From NCBI GenBank assembly GCA_041635755.1, contig JBFKUL010000088.1, forward strand, positions 1-10,157: a DNA stretch of 10,157 nt, in the 5' to 3' direction. Shown here piece after piece: positions 10,052 to 10,157 of this stretch. Numbering within the stretch: position 1 is the stretch's first letter; each line of letters starts with the position of its first letter. The position numbers and the translations under genes were made by a program. The notes under the pieces were generated by a model. The model worked only from the letters and a program-made list of their open reading frames with translations, searched no databases and was not told where the DNA came from. The DNA is from JBFKUL01 sp041635755. Lineage in GTDB: Bacteria; Pseudomonadota; Gammaproteobacteria; Burkholderiales; SG8-39.

Positions 10052-10157
10052 TGCAGCGTGGCGCGCCGGCCTTCGTAGATGCCCTGCAGCAGCCGCAGCG
10101 ACCCCATCGAGATGGCGCGGTGCGACAGCGCGTGTCCGAGGTCCTCGATGATGTCGA
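10048..10157 (-). CDS. Unidentified protein, C-terminal 35 codons only
   Basis: An open frame enters from the right edge and ends with TGA at 10050-10048, after residues that include EDLGHALSHRAISMGS and finish LLQGIYEGRRATLH. Its stop overlaps the TTG start of cbiX, and the codon choice is GC-rich like its neighbours, so I take it as a real gene in the same operon. The fragment has no motif I recognise. It does not resemble the C-termini I would expect for uroporphyrinogen methyltransferase or precorrin-2 dehydrogenase. I assign no function. Confidence 0.65.
   Translation of the reverse strand, partial: DIIEDLGHALSHRAISMGSLRLLQGIYEGRRATLH

Overview
The window is GC-rich proteobacterial chromosomal DNA, densely packed with housekeeping genes. 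Strong avoidance of A/T-ending codons, a giant NAD-glutamate dehydrogenase, a PutA without a DNA-binding domain and a small CbiX-type chelatase together suggest a betaproteobacterium. That assignment is an inference from gene content, not from a marker gene. I see no mobile element, rRNA or tRNA gene, CRISPR array, phage gene or defence system.

Layout. (1) 4368 to beyond position 1, minus strand: the first 1456 codons of a 'large' NAD-specific glutamate dehydrogenase (gdhB), whose C-terminus lies outside the window. (2) 7535-4413, minus strand: a complete 1040-residue bifunctional proline dehydrogenase / pyrroline-5-carboxylate dehydrogenase (putA), ending 44 bases before gdhB on the same strand. 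(3) 7536-7705: a 170-bp divergent promoter region with a perfect 6-3-6 inverted repeat, overlapping -10-like boxes on both strands and a small leader hairpin. (4) 7706-9667, plus strand: acetoacetyl-CoA synthetase. (5) 10051-9680, minus strand: a small CbiX-family sirohydrochlorin chelatase that converges on the synthetase with a 12-bp gap. (6) 10157-10048, minus strand: the last 35 codons of an unidentified gene whose stop codon overlaps the TTG start of cbiX.

The genes fit together as follows. PutA oxidises proline to glutamate. The giant GDH then deaminates glutamate to 2-oxoglutarate and ammonium, so putA-gdhB looks like a two-gene proline-to-TCA-cycle operon. The divergent synthetase activates acetoacetate (from ketogenic amino acids or polyhydroxybutyrate turnover) to acetoacetyl-CoA. 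The shared 170-bp control region raises the possibility of common regulation of these two carbon-scavenging routes. The cbiX end is a separate unit concerned with tetrapyrrole metal insertion (siroheme or cobalamin).

The very long open frames opposite gdhB, putA and the synthetase are codon-register shadows caused by avoidance of TTA, CTA and TCA codons, and I do not call them genes. I found no previously undescribed system. The points most worth a second look are the divergent control region, the apparent lack of a ribosome-binding site at gdhB, and the unidentified gene coupled to cbiX.
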